Shown here in pieces: positions 43,512 to 52,289 of a DNA stretch of 64,000 nucleotides. This stretch comes from DASUPK01 sp963843085. Its GTDB lineage: Bacteria; Actinomycetota; Thermoleophilia; Solirubrobacterales; 70-9. Where the stretch lies: NCBI GenBank assembly GCA_963843085.1, contig CAWJJG010000011.1, forward strand, positions 1,178,001 to 1,242,000, in the 5' to 3' direction. Both the position numbers and the translations under genes were made by a program. Numbering within the stretch: position 1 is the first letter of the stretch; each line of letters starts with the position of its first letter. The notes below the pieces were generated by a model that was not told the origin of the DNA, did not search any database, and worked only from the letters and a program-made list of their open reading frames with translations.

Positions 43512-43758
43512 GGCGCCGTAGCTCCTCGGGCCCCGCATCGTCGATCTCGATCCGCTTGCGCCTGGCGCGAGCGCCGCTCGCGATCCTGACCCGGCTTCTC
43601 GCCACGCCGGCGCGCTTGGCGATCAGCTTGACGACGACCTTGTTCGCGGCGTCGTCCACCGGCGCGGCCGTGACGCGCACGGCGAGCACTCCGTCGCGCA
43701 TGCCCGCGATCTCATTGCGGCTCGCACGCGCCGTCACCTTCACGTCGATCGTCAACAC
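43501..43758 (-). CDS. DUF167 (YggU-family) protein
   Basis: 85 residues with the DUF167 fold: VKVTARASRNEIAGMRDG, LAVRVTAAPVDDAANKVVVKLIAK, then the basic strand SRVRIASGARARRKRIEI. The family is widespread and uncharacterised (an RNA-binding or stress role has been suggested). Convergent with the PBP gene and divergent from thiL by 18 bases. Confidence 0.9.
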   Translation of the reverse strand: MLTIDVKVTARASRNEIAGMRDGVLAVRVTAAPVDDAANKVVVKLIAKRAGVARSRVRIASGARARRKRIEIDDAGPEELRRLTG

Positions 43759-43776
43759 GAGCCTTAGCCTAGGTCC

Positions 43777-44781
43777 ATGCCCGCAAGCGAGTTCGACCTG
43801 ATCGCCGCGATCAACGACTGCCTACCGCTCCGTAGCGAGCGGATGCGAATCTCTAGCGGAGACGACGCGGCCGTGGTCGAGCCGCTCGGAGCCAGCGCCG
43901 TGTCGGTCGACGCGGTGGTCGACGGGGTCCACTTCAGGCTCGAGAGCTTCGGGCCGCGGGCGGTCGGCCGCAAGGCCCTCGCGGCGGCGCTCTCCGATCT
44001 CGCCGCGATGGGGGCGACCCCGGGAGAGGCCTACGTCTCGCTGGGGGCCCCACCCGAGATGGAGGACGCGGTCCTGCTCGGGATCGCCGACGGCCTCGCC
44101 GAGGTGGCGAACCGGGAGTCGGTCGTGATCGGCGGCGGCGACCTGGTGCGCTCACCGACGCTCTTCGTCTCGGTCACCGCGATGGGCTACGAGACGGGGG
44201 TGGGAGCGCTGGTTGGCCGAACGGGAGCGAAGCCCGGGGACCTGATCGCGGTGACCGGCGAGCTCGGTGGCGCGGCCGCCGCCCTGCGGCTGCTCGAGCC
44301 AGGGGGGCCCGAAGCCAAGATTTCGCCCGAGATTCGCGAGCGGCTGGTCGCCAGGCAGCTCGATCCCAATCCGCGGCTGGACGAGGGGCACGGGCTGGCC
44401 GAGGCCGGCATCTCCGCCATGATCGACATCAGCGACGGGCTGGGCGCGGACGCGGGTCACCTGGCGAGCGCGAGCGTCTGCCGAATCGAGATTGACGTCC
44501 GGAAGATTCCCCTCGCCGAGGGGATCGCCGAGGTCGCGGGCGGCGAGGATGCCGCGCTGGAGCTCGCCAGCGGCGGAGGCGAGGACTACGAGCTGCTGGC
44601 CGCCATTCCCGAGGAGGCGTTCGTTCGGGCCACCGCGGCGGTCCGCGATGCCGGGGGCGAGCTGACGGAGATCGGCTACGTCACCGACGGCCAGGGTGTG
44701 GCCCTGAAGCTCCCGGACGGCCGTGAGCTCGAGCCCCGCGGCTTCGACCAGAGGCGCGGGTCCCTCTCCGGCTCGGGCTGA
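43777..44781 (+). CDS. thiL: Thiamine-monophosphate kinase
   Basis: 334 residues. It phosphorylates thiamine monophosphate to thiamine pyrophosphate. N-terminal IAAINDCLPLRSERMRISSGDDAAVVE and AVVDGVHFRLESFGPRAVGRKA, then ALSDLAAMGATPGEAYVSLG, DLIAVTGELGGAAAAL, and the C-terminal ISDGLGADAGHLA and GGGEDYELLAAIPE. The last 106 bases overlap the convergent membrane protein gene, an unusually long 3' overlap. Confidence 0.95.
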   Translation: MPASEFDLIAAINDCLPLRSERMRISSGDDAAVVEPLGASAVSVDAVVDGVHFRLESFGPRAVGRKALAAALSDLAAMGATPGEAYVSLGAPPEMEDAVLLGIADGLAEVANRESVVIGGGDLVRSPTLFVSVTAMGYETGVGALVGRTGAKPGDLIAVTGELGGAAAALRLLEPGGPEAKISPEIRERLVARQLDPNPRLDEGHGLAEAGISAMIDISDGLGADAGHLASASVCRIEIDVRKIPLAEGIAEVAGGEDAALELASGGGEDYELLAAIPEEAFVRATAAVRDAGGELTEIGYVTDGQGVALKLPDGRELEPRGFDQRRGSLSGSG

Positions 44782-46580
44782 GCCTGCTCCGGCGCCCCCT
44801 CGGGCTCCGGTGCCTCTTCCTCGACCGGGGGCTCCTCGTCGACCGGCTCGAGATCGGCCGGCGGTGCCTGGCGCCGAACCGAGATCTCGCCGTCGATCGG
44901 CGGCACCCCTGACGCGCGCTGGAGCGTCCTGCCCAGGGCCAGGATTGCCACGCCGGAACCGGCGAACAGACAGCCGAGCAGCGCGAGCGAGGCGCCGCTC
45001 TGACCGTCGGCGAGCATCAGCAGCAGGTCGTGCCAAACGCCGAGGCCGGCATCGAAGCGGCTTGCGAGGTTCGCGACGAGCGCGACCAGAGGCAGCAGGC
45101 CGAGGAGGAGGAGACCCGCCACCGCGGGGGGGCCAGCCGGCCGGGTCGCGGCGAAGAGCCAGGCGTGCAGGCCGAGCGCCACCAGCACGGCCAGATAGGG
45201 ATTCACCAGCCAGACGCCGAGCGTCGCCACGCAGGCGATCAGGACGGCAGCGGGGGCGGCGGTCCCGGCGGCTCTCGGGGGCGGCGGCCGCAGCGGCCGC
45301 ATGAAGAACGCGGTCGCGCAGTAGGCGAGGAGGGCGACGACCACGGAGACGACCCCGCCCAGCCCAAGCGACTCGGCTCGCGGATCGAAGGGGAAGTCGG
45401 GGCTCGGCATCAGCCCGACGAGGGTCGCGGCCCCCCCGACCAGCAGCGCGCCGAGGAAGGGAACCGCGCGCAGCCCGGCCCAGAAGAAGCCGTGCCCGGC
45501 CTCGATCGGGCTCCGCGCCGAGCTCGCCAATCCGGACCCGGCACCGAGCGCGACGGGCGCGAGCAGCGCCAGGGCGAGGACCGCGATCGTCCAGCCGGGG
45601 AGCAGGTTCCCCGCCAGCCCGATGTAGCCGTTCGGGCCGTGCTGCACTGCCTCCCGGGAGGCGTCGAGAGCCAGGATCAGGGCGAGGGACGCGCGTCCGA
45701 AGCGCGAGAAGGTGTCAATGTTGAAGTTGTCCGGAGTGTCCCTGCCGGGGTCGAGGGGGAGCTCGCCGTCGGAGGAGAGCCGTACCGCCGGAAGACCGGC
45801 CTGGACCAGGGGTCCCTGATCGCCGAGGCCCGCCGGGAGGGCCAGCCTGAACAAGTCAGAGAGCGGCCCCTCGTCGCCGGCGGGAGTGCCAGTCTCCTTG
45901 GAGACGATGGAACTCGCGGTTTCGTCGATCTGGCTTGCGGTGCTCTGATCTCCGGTCGACCACGGGATCACCAGCGGCGCCACCGGGTCCCGCACGGCAG
46001 GCTGAGTGAGGACGATGGCGGCGTCGAGCAGCCCGGCGTCGCTGTAGTCGCGGATGAAGCGCTTCGCCCCCTGCGCACCGATGCTGGATCCGTCGGTGGA
46101 GACGAAGACGAGCGTCCTCCGATGAGAGGAGCCGGAGAAGCTGTCGGCGATCTGCAGCATGGCGGCCGTGGCCGCGGCGGTGGTGACCGCTCCGCTGCCC
46201 TGAGCGACGTCGCGGGGCGCGATCAGGGCGATCTGCCGGTCCGACTCGCCGGGCAGGGTCGCGATCAGGTTGCGGAGATCGACGTCGTTCCCGTGGAAGG
46301 TGCCGCCGAAGCGCTGCTCGGCGACGGTGACGCCGTCGATCGCGGCGAAGTGCTGCTTGACCTGCTCGGCCATCGCCTCGTCGGCGGCCGAGCCGGGGGT
46401 CGGGTAGGGCGCGGCATCGGTGAGCTCCTTGGCGAGGGGCGCCGCGGTCGCCGGGTCGAAGGCGTCGGGGGGGACGCCGCCGGAGATCGGGGACGGCACC
46501 GACTGCAGCGAGAACATCGCGATCACCGCGGCCAGGGGCACGGCGAGCAGGGCGAATCTGTAGATACGCAAGTCGATCAT
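44676..46580 (-). CDS. M28-like membrane protein with degenerate metal site
   Basis: 634 residues. An N-terminal anchor is followed by an extracytoplasmic M28-like peptidase domain (residues about 40-310), then about seven to eight membrane helices and a Pro/Glu-rich tail. In active M28 enzymes the first zinc ligands lie in a His-x-Asp strand and the catalytic Glu pair follows; here the corresponding stretches read IALIAPRDVAQGSGAV and VFVSTDGSSIGAQGAK, with Pro for His and no Glu pair. It is therefore probably not a zinc peptidase and may bind peptides or glycans. It overlaps thiL by 106 bases and is divergent from the response-regulator gene. Confidence 0.75.
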   Translation of the reverse strand: MIDLRIYRFALLAVPLAAVIAMFSLQSVPSPISGGVPPDAFDPATAAPLAKELTDAAPYPTPGSAADEAMAEQVKQHFAAIDGVTVAEQRFGGTFHGNDVDLRNLIATLPGESDRQIALIAPRDVAQGSGAVTTAAATAAMLQIADSFSGSSHRRTLVFVSTDGSSIGAQGAKRFIRDYSDAGLLDAAIVLTQPAVRDPVAPLVIPWSTGDQSTASQIDETASSIVSKETGTPAGDEGPLSDLFRLALPAGLGDQGPLVQAGLPAVRLSSDGELPLDPGRDTPDNFNIDTFSRFGRASLALILALDASREAVQHGPNGYIGLAGNLLPGWTIAVLALALLAPVALGAGSGLASSARSPIEAGHGFFWAGLRAVPFLGALLVGGAATLVGLMPSPDFPFDPRAESLGLGGVVSVVVALLAYCATAFFMRPLRPPPPRAAGTAAPAAVLIACVATLGVWLVNPYLAVLVALGLHAWLFAATRPAGPPAVAGLLLLGLLPLVALVANLASRFDAGLGVWHDLLLMLADGQSGASLALLGCLFAGSGVAILALGRTLQRASGVPPIDGEISVRRQAPPADLEPVDEEPPVEEEAPEPEGAPEQAQPEPERDPRLWSKPRGSSSRPSGSFRATPWPSVT

Positions 46581-46615
46581 CAGCGGAGCACAGGCGTCCT
46601 TCTAACCTTCAGGGC

Positions 46616-47326
46616 ATGGCGCCAGGACAGGCGCGGATCCTGCTCGTGGACGATGAGCAGGCCGTGCAGACGCTGCTCACCTACCCGCTCCGCAAGGAAG
46701 GTTATGAGGTGGTGGGGGCGATGGATGGGCAGGAGGCACTGGATCGCTTCGGCGAGGAGAGATTCGATCTCGTGGTCCTCGACATCATGCTCCCGAAGCT
46801 GGATGGGATCGAGGTCTGCAGGCGGCTCCGCACCCGCAGCCAGGTGCCGATCATCATGCTGACCGCCAAGGGGGACGAGGTCGACAAGATCACCGGCCTC
46901 GAGATGGGCGCCGACGACTACATCACGAAGCCCTTCTCGGTTCGGGAGTTCCGGAGCCGCGTCAAGGCCGCCCTCCGACGCGGCGGCATGACCGGTCAGC
47001 AGCTCAGCGCCAACGAGCCGATCCGTGCGGGAGACCTCGAGATCGACTTCGAGCGTCGCGCCGTCTCCCTGGGGTCGAAGCCCGTGCAGCTCACCTACGT
47101 CGAGTTCGAGATCCTCGCCGCGCTCGCCGCTTCCCCCGGTCGCGTCTACACCCGCGAGATGCTGCTGGAGCACATCTGGGGGGACTCCACCTATCGCGAT
47201 CCCCGCACGGTCGACGTCCACATCCGCCACCTGCGAGAGAAGCTCGAGTCCGACGCCAAGGATCCGGAGTACCTGTTCACGGTGCGCGGCGTCGGCTACC
47301 GGTTTCGCGACTCCGACCGCGATTGA
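46616..47326 (+). CDS. OmpR-family response regulator
   Basis: 236 residues: a receiver domain with acidic pocket DDE (ILLVDDEQAV), phospho-acceptor Asp56 in LVVLDIMLPK, and Thr/Lys switch residues in IIMLTAKGDEV and DYITKPFSVRE. An OmpR-type winged helix follows (LTYVEFEILAALAASPGRVYT; VDVHIRHLREKLE; VRGVGYRF). It is the output partner of the histidine kinase whose TTG start overlaps its stop (TTGA), with HtrA next in the operon. Confidence 0.95.
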   Translation: MAPGQARILLVDDEQAVQTLLTYPLRKEGYEVVGAMDGQEALDRFGEERFDLVVLDIMLPKLDGIEVCRRLRTRSQVPIIMLTAKGDEVDKITGLEMGADDYITKPFSVREFRSRVKAALRRGGMTGQQLSANEPIRAGDLEIDFERRAVSLGSKPVQLTYVEFEILAALAASPGRVYTREMLLEHIWGDSTYRDPRTVDVHIRHLREKLESDAKDPEYLFTVRGVGYRFRDSDRD

Positions 47327-48768
47327 GGCTCAACACCCTCCGCAACCGGCTGGTCGCGCTGATCACGCTGATCACGGCGGCGGCGATCGGGTTCGTCTAC
47401 CTCTACGTGGTGCCTCAGCTCGAATCGAGCCTGAACGCGGAGAAGCTGCGGCGACTCGAGAGGCTCGGGGTCGAGCAGACCCCCCGCCTCGCGCAGGCAC
47501 TCGAATCCGGCGCCTCCCAGCAGCAGATCGAGGAGGTGGTTCGCACCACGGCGCAGTCGACGGAGAGCCGGGTGACCCTGCTAGCCGTGCGCGACGAGTC
47601 CGGAGCCCCCGCGCCCGCCTTCGTCGTCGCGGACTCCCAGGCGGAGGCGACCGCGATCCAGAGCCGCTATCTGACCGCGGACGCTGCGATCGACGACCAG
47701 CACGTGGCCTCGGGAGTCGAGCGCGTCGCGGGCACCCGCGTGGGGACCTCGGCGGTTCCGATCCAGGTCGACGGCCAGACGCGCTGGGTGGCGGTCCTCT
47801 CCACCCCCCTCGCGGAGGTGAACGACGACGTTGCCCTCGTCCGCCGTCAGATCCTGATCGCGGGACTGATCGCCCTGATCGCGGCGTCCCTGATCGGCTT
47901 CTGGGCCTCCGGCGCGGTCTCGCGGCGGCTGCGGCGGATGCGCGAGGCGGCCGAGACGGTGGCCGAGGGGCACTTCGACCAGGCGATCCCGGTCGACTCC
48001 TCCGACGAGCTCGGCCAGCTCGCTCGGAGCTTCAACGACATGCAGCGCCGCCTGGCGCGCCTCGACAGCTCCAGGAAGGAGTTCATCGCCAATGCCTCGC
48101 ACGAGCTGCGCACCCCGATCTTCTCGCTCGGCGGTTTCGTCGAGCTGCTGGAGACCGAGAAGCTGACCGCGGCCGAGCGGCGCTCGTTCGTCGCCGAGAT
48201 GCGCGCCCAGATCGAGCGGCTGCAGAAGCTCACCATCGACCTACTCGACCTCTCGCGGCTCGATGCAGACGTGATCGAGATCCAGCGGGAGGACGTGGAC
48301 CTGAAGGAGGCGGCCCGTGCGGTCGCCGACGAATTCCGTCCCGCGGCGAGTACGCACGGCTCCTCGCTCCAGGTTCGCGGGCGCGGCGAGGCCGTCGCGC
48401 TCGCCGACCTAAACCGGGTCTCACAAATCATCCGTATTCTCATCGACAATGCCATCACGCATACGCCGCAGGGAACGAACGTGACGGTCACCGCAGTCCG
48501 CGGGCGAGGAGCCGCGGAGCTGATCGTGGGGGACGACGCCAAGAAGGGCATCGACCCCCGCGCGATCGACAAGGTCTTCGACCGCTTCTACACGGGCGAC
48601 ACGGCGACGGGCTCGGGACTGGGCCTGGCGATCGCCGACGAGCTGGCGCTGCGCATGAACGGCCAGCTGGCGGTTGTCTCCCGCCGCGGCCACACCGCCT
48701 TCACCCTGCGCCTGCCTCTCGCCAAGCAGCGGGGACGGCAGCGCGAACCCGCCGGAGCCGCCCCATGA
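47323..48768 (+). CDS. Sensor histidine kinase with HAMP domain
   Basis: 481 residues from a TTG coupled to the regulator stop. Two membrane helices flank an extracytoplasmic sensor (residues about 30-165). A HAMP domain (SRRLRRMREAAETVAEGHF) and a HisKA domain with His260 in ANASHELRTPIFSLGGF follow. The HATPase domain keeps the N-box (IRILIDNAITHTPQGT) and the G2 box (GSGLGLAIADELALRM), but the G1 box reads VGDDAKKGIDP instead of DxGxGI, which could weaken ATP binding. The HtrA start overlaps its stop, suggesting an envelope-stress circuit. Confidence 0.92.
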   Translation: MRLNTLRNRLVALITLITAAAIGFVYLYVVPQLESSLNAEKLRRLERLGVEQTPRLAQALESGASQQQIEEVVRTTAQSTESRVTLLAVRDESGAPAPAFVVADSQAEATAIQSRYLTADAAIDDQHVASGVERVAGTRVGTSAVPIQVDGQTRWVAVLSTPLAEVNDDVALVRRQILIAGLIALIAASLIGFWASGAVSRRLRRMREAAETVAEGHFDQAIPVDSSDELGQLARSFNDMQRRLARLDSSRKEFIANASHELRTPIFSLGGFVELLETEKLTAAERRSFVAEMRAQIERLQKLTIDLLDLSRLDADVIEIQREDVDLKEAARAVADEFRPAASTHGSSLQVRGRGEAVALADLNRVSQIIRILIDNAITHTPQGTNVTVTAVRGRGAAELIVGDDAKKGIDPRAIDKVFDRFYTGDTATGSGLGLAIADELALRMNGQLAVVSRRGHTAFTLRLPLAKQRGRQREPAGAAP

Positions 48769-49943
48769 GGCGGCTGACCACGATCCTGGCCGTCGGCTTG
48801 GCCTCTGCGCTGATCGCCGCGGGCTGCGGCGGCGGGGGCGACACGACGATCACCGAGGGCAACGGCGCGGGAAGCGCCCAGCAGGTCGTCATCCAGTCGA
48901 GCGGGGGCAGCTTCAATCCCGCCCAGATCTACAAGGACGTCTCCCCGGGAGTGGTGACGATCATCTCGGTCTTCGACTCGAGCGGCAATTCGCTCCTCGG
49001 AGGTGGCGGTGGCTCGGCCGGGCAGGGCTCCGGCTTCGTGGTCGACAAGAACGGCGACATCGTCACCAACGCCCACGTGGTCACCAGCGGCGGGCGCCTG
49101 AACGGCGGCGGGACGCCGCGGGCCGCCAAGCAGGTCTTCGTGGAGTTCGGCGATCGGAACCGCGTCCCGGCCCAGATCGTCGGTTTCGACGCGGACGCCG
49201 ATGTCGCGCTGATCAAGGTCGACCCCGGCGGGCTCGACCTGAAGCCGGTCCCGCTGTCGGACCGCTCGGCGTTCGCCGTCGGCGAGCCGGTCGCCGCGAT
49301 CGGCAGTCCCTTCGGCGAGACCCAGTCGCTGTCGGTCGGGGTCATCTCCGCGACCAACCGAACGGTCGAGGGCCTCACCAACTTCGGCATCGACAACGCC
49401 ATCCAGACGGACGCCTCCATCAACCCGGGAAACTCCGGCGGACCGCTGCTCGACGCGAAGGGCGAGGTGATCGGCATCAACGAGCAGATCGCCTCCAGCT
49501 CCGGCTCCAACTCGGGCGTCGGCTTCGCGATCCCCGTCACCTCGGTGCGCTACTCGCTCGACCAGCTGCGCAACGGCGGCAAGGTCGAATACGCGTTCCT
49601 CGGCGTCACCAGCGAGTCCCTCTACCCGCAGCTCGCCGAGCACCTCGGGCTCGACACCAAGAGCGGCGCGCTGATCACCGACGTGGTCAGCGGGAGCCCG
49701 GCGGACAAGGCCGGCCTGAAGGGATCGACCGGCGAGACCACCTTCCAGCTCCAGCACGTCAAGACCGGCGGCGACGTCGTGATCGCGGTCGACGGCAAGC
49801 CGGTCTTCCAGAACAACGACCTCTCCGAGTTGGTCGCGCTCCACAAATCCGGCGACACGGTCACGCTCGACATCCTTCGCGGCGCCCAACACGCCACCGT
49901 CGACGTGACGCTCGGCTCGCGTCCGTCGGACGTCCAGCAGTAG
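48765..49943 (+). CDS. HtrA/DegP-like serine protease lipoprotein with PDZ domain
   Basis: 392 residues starting at the ATG that overlaps the kinase stop (ATGA). The lipobox ends LIAAGC, followed by a glycine-rich stretch. The trypsin-like domain has the triad His104 in TNAHVVT, Asp146 in DADVALIKV and Ser224 in NPGNSGGPLLD. A PDZ domain follows (about residues 285-380: AFLGVTSESLYPQL; GSPADKAGLKG; VIAVDGKPVFQNN). It degrades or chaperones misfolded envelope proteins. Operon with the two-component pair suggests that sensing envelope stress induces the protease (inference). Confidence 0.94.
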   Translation: MRRLTTILAVGLASALIAAGCGGGGDTTITEGNGAGSAQQVVIQSSGGSFNPAQIYKDVSPGVVTIISVFDSSGNSLLGGGGGSAGQGSGFVVDKNGDIVTNAHVVTSGGRLNGGGTPRAAKQVFVEFGDRNRVPAQIVGFDADADVALIKVDPGGLDLKPVPLSDRSAFAVGEPVAAIGSPFGETQSLSVGVISATNRTVEGLTNFGIDNAIQTDASINPGNSGGPLLDAKGEVIGINEQIASSSGSNSGVGFAIPVTSVRYSLDQLRNGGKVEYAFLGVTSESLYPQLAEHLGLDTKSGALITDVVSGSPADKAGLKGSTGETTFQLQHVKTGGDVVIAVDGKPVFQNNDLSELVALHKSGDTVTLDILRGAQHATVDVTLGSRPSDVQQ

Positions 49944-50037
49944 CGGCTGCCAGGCTGCTCCATCTTGGAGCGAAGGGCGAAGCCCGTAGCGACTTATGCT
50001 GGGCAGCCGCTTGCAGCCGCGGCTATATGGCGAAGCC
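49941..50037 (+). repeat. Intergenic structured repeat element, copy 1 (full)
   Basis: The element begins at the HtrA stop (TAG 49941) and ends with ATGGCGAAGCC (50027-50037). Order: arm A CGGCTGC (49944-49950), arm B GGCTGC (49953-49958), hairpin C (GCTCCA/TGGAGC, overlapping arm B by two bases), hairpin D (GGGC-GAA-GCCC, 49975-49985), arm B' GCAGCC (50003-50008), arm A' GCAGCCG (50013-50019). A pairs with A', and B with B'. The core GGAGCGAAGGGCGAAGCCCG continuing TAGCGACTTA is identical in all three full copies. Its terminal ATG is the likely start of the next gene. Confidence 0.9.
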
Positions 50038-50959
50038 GTCCATCACAACCCTCGTAGTAGACCTCGCGTCCACCCTGCGCGAGGAGGTCCTTCCCCGTCT
50101 CGGCGCCCACGCAGGGCGCGCGCACTCCGGATCCGCCGAGGGCGGCGACGTCACCTTCGAGATCGACGAGCACGCCGAGCGGCGGATGGAGGCGTTCCTC
50201 GCCGAGCGTGCGCCCGAGGTCTCCTTCTACTCCGAGGACCGGGGCTTGGTCTCGCCGGCGGGCGACCGGGCCGAGTGGGTCCTGATCGTCGACCCGATCG
50301 ACGGCACCCGCCCCGCCCTCGCCGGGCTCGAGTCGAGCTGTGTATCGGTCGCCGCCGCGCGCCTCGACGGCGAGCCGACGATGGCCGACGTCCAGGTCGG
50401 CTGCGTCCTGGAGCTGAAGTCGGGCGCCTCCTTCGTCGCCGAGCGGGGCGCGGGCCTCGAGCCGGCGCCCCGCCTGTCCGAGAACCGCTCGCTGGAGCGG
50501 ATGTTCTGGACCTACGGCTTCCGCGGCCGCCCGGCGCGCGCGCTCGTCGAGGTGCTCGCGGAGCTGATCGACCGCTCCTCCGTCGGAGGCGGCACCTTCG
50601 ACCTGGGCTCGGCCACGTTCGACATGACTCGAGTGGTAACGGGCCAGCTGGACGCCTACATCGAGCCGGGCCCGCGGATGATCGACGACGTGCCGGCGAT
50701 CCGCGCCGAGTTCGAGCGCGTCGGGGGCGGCGCCGTCCTCAACAACTCGCCCTATGACCTCGCGGCCGCGACGATCTGCCTGCAGGAGGGCGGAGCCATC
50801 GTCACGGATGCCTACGGACAATCGCTGGCGAAGCGGCAACTGCTCGGCTCGACCCACGAGTTCCAGATGTCCTGCGTCGCCGCTGCGAACGCCGAGCTGC
50901 ACGCGGCGATCTGCTCCGAGCTCGACGCGGGCATCGAGCGGCTCCGCCACCGGCACTAG
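50027..50959 (+). CDS. Inositol-monophosphatase-family protein
   Basis: 310 residues starting at the ATG supplied by the repeat element (MAKPSITTLVV). IMPase-type landmarks: metal site SFYSEDRGLVSP (motif 1 equivalent), WVLIVDPIDGTRPALAGLE (motif 2), and NNSPYDLAAATICLQEGGA (motif 3, with Tyr for the usual Trp). The family removes phosphate from inositol, fructose bisphosphate or PAP; this subgroup is not resolved. The reading frame runs on upstream through the repeat, so automatic starts may be too long. Position before the trehalose genes suggests sugar-phosphate metabolism. Confidence 0.85.
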   Translation: MAKPSITTLVVDLASTLREEVLPRLGAHAGRAHSGSAEGGDVTFEIDEHAERRMEAFLAERAPEVSFYSEDRGLVSPAGDRAEWVLIVDPIDGTRPALAGLESSCVSVAAARLDGEPTMADVQVGCVLELKSGASFVAERGAGLEPAPRLSENRSLERMFWTYGFRGRPARALVEVLAELIDRSSVGGGTFDLGSATFDMTRVVTGQLDAYIEPGPRMIDDVPAIRAEFERVGGGAVLNNSPYDLAAATICLQEGGAIVTDAYGQSLAKRQLLGSTHEFQMSCVAAANAELHAAICSELDAGIERLRHRH

Positions 50960-50961
50960 TC

Positions 50962-50990
50962 GGGTTGCGCTAACGCGCACCCTCCCATCA
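50962..50990 (+). repeat. 29-bp hairpin repeat, copy 2 (also terminator-like)
   Basis: GGGTTGCGCTAACGCGCACC continues TCCCATCA. It folds as GGG-T-TGCGC with loop TAAC and GCGCA-CCC, three bases after the IMPase-like stop and followed about 20 bases later by TTTT, so it could terminate that transcript. The same 29-base pattern, with only transition differences, is present at 30010 inside a membrane-protein gene. Confidence 0.5.
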
Positions 50991-51050
50991 ACCGAGTACT
51001 TTTCCGCCCTTGCGCAATCAACTTCATCCTGAAGCTGGCGGGGGGATCTC

Positions 51051-52289
51051 GTGCTTCAAGAGGTAGCGCTGGGGTCGAAGTCCCTGGCTGACTACACGCA
51101 CCTGGCCGGCCGCGGCCTGGTCGACGAGATCCGCGAGCTCGCGGAGAACCTGCAGGGCAAGCGGGTCCTGCACGTGAGCGCGACCGCCTTCGGCGGCGGC
51201 GTCTCGGAGATCCTCTACACGCTCGTGCCGCTGATGCGGGACGTGGGCCTCGACACCCACTGGCAGATCATCATGGGCCGCGAGGAGTTCTTCAACGCGA
51301 CGAAGCTCCTCCACAACTCGCTGCAGGGGGATCCGAACACGCTCAGCCCCAACCAGTGGGAGCTGTTCGACCACTACAACAAGATGAACGCCGACTCGCT
51401 CGAGGGCGAGTGGGACGTGGTCATCGTCCATGACCCGCAGCCGGTCGGCATGCGCCACGACGCGAAGGACCGCTCGAAGAACTGGGTCTGGCGCTGCCAC
51501 ATCGACCTCTCGGAGCCGAACCCCGAGCCGATCACGCGGATGCTGCCGCTGATCTCCGAGTACGACATCACCGTCTGGCACATGGAGCAGTACGTGCCGA
51601 AGGGACTCGACGGGCACGGCGGCGTGCGGATCGTCCCGCCGGCGATCGACCCCCTCTCCCCAAAGAACATGGCGCTCTCCCCCGACGACGCGTCCTTCGT
51701 CTGTAACCAGTTCGGCATCGACGTCGACCGGCCCCTGATCACCCAGGTCTCCCGGTTCGACCCCTGGAAGGACCCGATCGGCGTGATCGACGCCTACCGC
51801 CGGGTCACCAAGGAGATCCCGGAGGTGCAGCTCGCGCTGGTCGGCTCGATGGCCACCGACGACCCGGAGGGCTGGGAGTTCTTCCACCGCACCTTCGAGT
51901 ACGCCGGCTCGGACCCCGACATCAAGATCCTCAACAACCTGAACAACGTCGGCGCGATCGAGGTGAACGCCTTCCAGTCGCAGTCCGACCTCGTCATGCA
52001 GAAATCGATCCGCGAGGGCTTCGGACTGACGGTCGCCGAGTCGCTCTGGAAGGGCAGGCCGACGATCGGCGGCGACGTGGGCGGCATCCCGCTGCAGATC
52101 GTCGACGGCGAGGACGGCTACCTGGTCTCCTCACCCGCCGAGGCCGCGAAGCGGTCGATCGAGATCCTCCAGGACCCCGAGCTGGGCCGCCGCCTGGGAC
52201 GCGCCGGGAAGGAACGCACCCGCGAGCGCTTCCTGACCCCGCGGCTGCTGCTCGACTGGCTGCGGATCTTCACCGACCTGGATGCGTAA
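51051..52289 (+). CDS. treT: Trehalose glycosyltransferring synthase (TreT-like, GT4)
   Basis: 412 residues. The GT-B fold has the sugar-acceptor start HVSATAFGGGVSEILYTLVP, then VVIVHDPQPVGM, HIDLSEPN, QVSRFDPWKDPIGVI and the nucleotide-sugar binding segment REGFGLTVAESLWKGRPTIGG. This matches TreT, which makes trehalose from glucose and NDP-glucose. A G-rich site (GGGGGGA) precedes the GTG. It is followed by a repeat element and by otsA, so two independent trehalose routes lie side by side. Confidence 0.88.
   Translation: MLQEVALGSKSLADYTHLAGRGLVDEIRELAENLQGKRVLHVSATAFGGGVSEILYTLVPLMRDVGLDTHWQIIMGREEFFNATKLLHNSLQGDPNTLSPNQWELFDHYNKMNADSLEGEWDVVIVHDPQPVGMRHDAKDRSKNWVWRCHIDLSEPNPEPITRMLPLISEYDITVWHMEQYVPKGLDGHGGVRIVPPAIDPLSPKNMALSPDDASFVCNQFGIDVDRPLITQVSRFDPWKDPIGVIDAYRRVTKEIPEVQLALVGSMATDDPEGWEFFHRTFEYAGSDPDIKILNNLNNVGAIEVNAFQSQSDLVMQKSIREGFGLTVAESLWKGRPTIGGDVGGIPLQIVDGEDGYLVSSPAEAAKRSIEILQDPELGRRLGRAGKERTRERFLTPRLLLDWLRIFTDLDA

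Noticed and set aside
48674..50959. Long 761-residue frame spanning the HtrA gene and the IMPase-like gene
   Set aside because: Its 5' part is a shadow of HtrA; only the part after the repeat-derived ATG at 50027 is coding.
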